A stretch of 14,652 nucleotides of DNA from an uncultured Lachnospiraceae bacterium (lineage in GTDB: Bacteria > Bacillota > Clostridia > Lachnospirales > Lachnospiraceae): contig CASDUB010000094.1 in assembly GCA_949283905.1 (NCBI GenBank), positions 1 to 14,652 of the forward strand, written 5' to 3'. Within the stretch, counting starts at the first letter, position 1. Each line of letters begins with the position of its first letter. The notes beneath the pieces were generated by a model. It searched no databases, was not told the origin of the DNA, and saw only the letters and a list, made by a program, of their open reading frames with translations. The translations under genes were made by a program, and so were the position numbers. This document shows positions 13,777-14,652 of this stretch, piece by piece.

Positions 13777-13808
13777 CTAAGAGCGGCAGATTTTTCTGCC
13801 GCTCTTAG
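13777..13808. terminator. Convergent-region hairpin between etfA and hydF
   Basis: CTAAGAGCGGCAGA (13777-13790) pairs perfectly with TCTGCCGCTCTTAG (13795-13808) around TTTT. It is 25 bases past the etfA stop and 48 bases past the end of hydF on the other strand. The tail on the + side is only AATTTAATT and the - side has no T-tract, so it is a strong hairpin with a weak U-tail. It probably serves as the end of the etfA transcript, perhaps in both directions. Confidence 0.75.
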
Positions 13809-13856
13809 AATTTAATTGCACCATTTTAAAATTGTTTTGTATATTCAAACCGTATC

Positions 13857-14652
13857 TTAGATCAGTTTTGCGATATCGTTAAATATCTGAACGGATCTGT
13901 GAAGTATACCGTTTAAATAAGCAAGGGTAATGCCGTAATTTGATACAGGAACATTTTGATCTTCGGCCATTTTAATCCTGCTCAGCATTTCTTTTTCATT
14001 TAACATGCAGCCGCCGCAATGAAGAACGAAATCATATTTGGTGAGATCGTGAGGGTACTCACGTCCGCTGCAGGTTTCATAAATAAAATCTTTTCCGGTG
14101 ACTTTTTTTAATAATTTAGGAATCTTTACGGTTCCTATGTCGTTGCATTGTCTGTGATGGGTGCATCCTTCAGCAATGAGGATTTTAGCTCCGTCATTAA
14201 GGTTTTTAAGTACAGAAACTCCTTTTACGGCTTCTTTAAGAAATCCTTTGTATCTGGCCATCAAGATAGAAAATGAAGTAAGCATAATATCATCCGGTGT
14301 ATCGGCAGATACTTTTTTAAAGGCCTGGCTGTCTGTCACAACTAAAGCAGGTTTTTTATTTAATGAATCAAGCAGATCTTTTAATTCTGTATCCTGAACG
14401 CACAATGCGCACGCATTTGTATCCAATAATTCTCTTAATACCATTTGCTGAGGCAGTATGATTCGTCCCTTGGGAGCCGATTCATCGATAGGGATTACAA
14501 GAATTACGAGGTCTTTAGGCTTTACGATGTCTCTGATAATGTATTTAGGAACAGAGTTTTTTTCGGTGATTATATGTCCGATTTTTTCCTTAAGTTCATG
14601 AATGCCTTCTTTGCTTTTGGCTGATACCCCGATGGCGTTTCCGATGAACGAA
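13857..14652 (-). CDS. hydF: [FeFe]-hydrogenase H-cluster maturation GTPase HydF (5' end beyond window)
   Basis: The frame is open from the right edge to a TAA at 13857-13859, giving 264 C-terminal residues; the N-terminal GTPase core with its P-loop is outside the window. ATG 14442-14444 is an internal methionine, not the start, since conserved HydF sequence continues upstream (IVKPKDLVILVIPIDESAPKG, then RIILPQQ). The GVSAK segment near the edge is the GTPase G5 loop. The C-terminal Fe-S domain has the cluster-binding set CTH and, 45 residues later, HCGGC (visible residues 163, 165, 211, 212 and 215). HydF is the scaffold that carries the 2Fe precursor made by HydE and HydG to the hydrogenase. 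It converges on the butyryl-CoA cluster, so it belongs to a separate transcript. Confidence 0.93.
   Translation of the reverse strand, partial: SFIGNAIGVSAKSKEGIHELKEKIGHIITEKNSVPKYIIRDIVKPKDLVILVIPIDESAPKGRIILPQQMVLRELLDTNACALCVQDTELKDLLDSLNKKPALVVTDSQAFKKVSADTPDDIMLTSFSILMARYKGFLKEAVKGVSVLKNLNDGAKILIAEGCTHHRQCNDIGTVKIPKLLKKVTGKDFIYETCSGREYPHDLTKYDFVLHCGGCMLNEKEMLSRIKMAEDQNVPVSNYGITLAYLNGILHRSVQIFNDIAKLI

Noticed and set aside
13857..14444. A stand-alone 195-residue gene starting at ATG 14444
   Set aside because: Conserved HydF sequence continues in frame upstream to the window edge, so the ATG is internal and the gene is longer.

Overview
The window looks like a chromosomal segment of a low-to-moderate GC, butyrate-forming Clostridia, most likely Lachnospiraceae. 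The basis is the strong GGAGG-type ribosome binding sites, the housekeeping proteins (YebC, FtsK/SpoIIIE, PhoH, YbeY, DUF896), a thl-crt-bcd-etfB-etfA butyryl-CoA cluster, and a HydF [FeFe]-hydrogenase maturation gene. Family assignments come from reading motifs in the translations; no database search was possible.

Layout. Bases 1-154 are the 3' end of an NAD(P)H-hydrate dehydratase gene. yebC (171-902), an FtsK/SpoIIIE DNA translocase (971-3556) and a zinc-ribbon membrane protein with a Pro/Thr/Glu-rich tail (3561-4991) follow on the + strand and end at a good intrinsic terminator (5036-5076). A second + strand run starts right behind that terminator: a cysteine-rich DUF2284 protein (UUG start, 5089), phoH (5663), one continuous ORF joining the endoribonuclease YbeY to glutamate 5-kinase ProB (6712-8100), and a small DUF896 protein (8121-8342). 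The gaps in this run are 2 to 20 bases.

An AT-rich 270-base control region (8343-8612) separates this from the butyryl-CoA cluster. It holds a near-consensus promoter (TTGACA-17-TATAGT), an extended -10 promoter, and several dyads. One dyad matches 12 of 14 defined positions of the Rex (NADH/NAD+ sensor) operator and lies just downstream of the first promoter's predicted start. The cluster encodes thiolase, crotonase, butyryl-CoA dehydrogenase and both Etf subunits, which turn acetyl-CoA into butyryl-CoA and, through Bcd-Etf, can bifurcate electrons to ferredoxin. The 3-hydroxybutyryl-CoA dehydrogenase gene (hbd) is absent. The crt-bcd gap instead carries a 17-bp RNA hairpin. After a 14-bp stem hairpin (13777-13808), a convergent hydF gene runs off the right edge. 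It is metabolically related, because reduced ferredoxin from Bcd-Etf can be discharged as H2 by an [FeFe]-hydrogenase.

The most unusual items are the YbeY-ProB fusion, the Rex-like control region, the hbd-less cluster with its hairpin, and the multidomain membrane protein behind ftsK. I saw no mobile element, CRISPR array, tRNA or rRNA, and no clearly new defence or secretion system.
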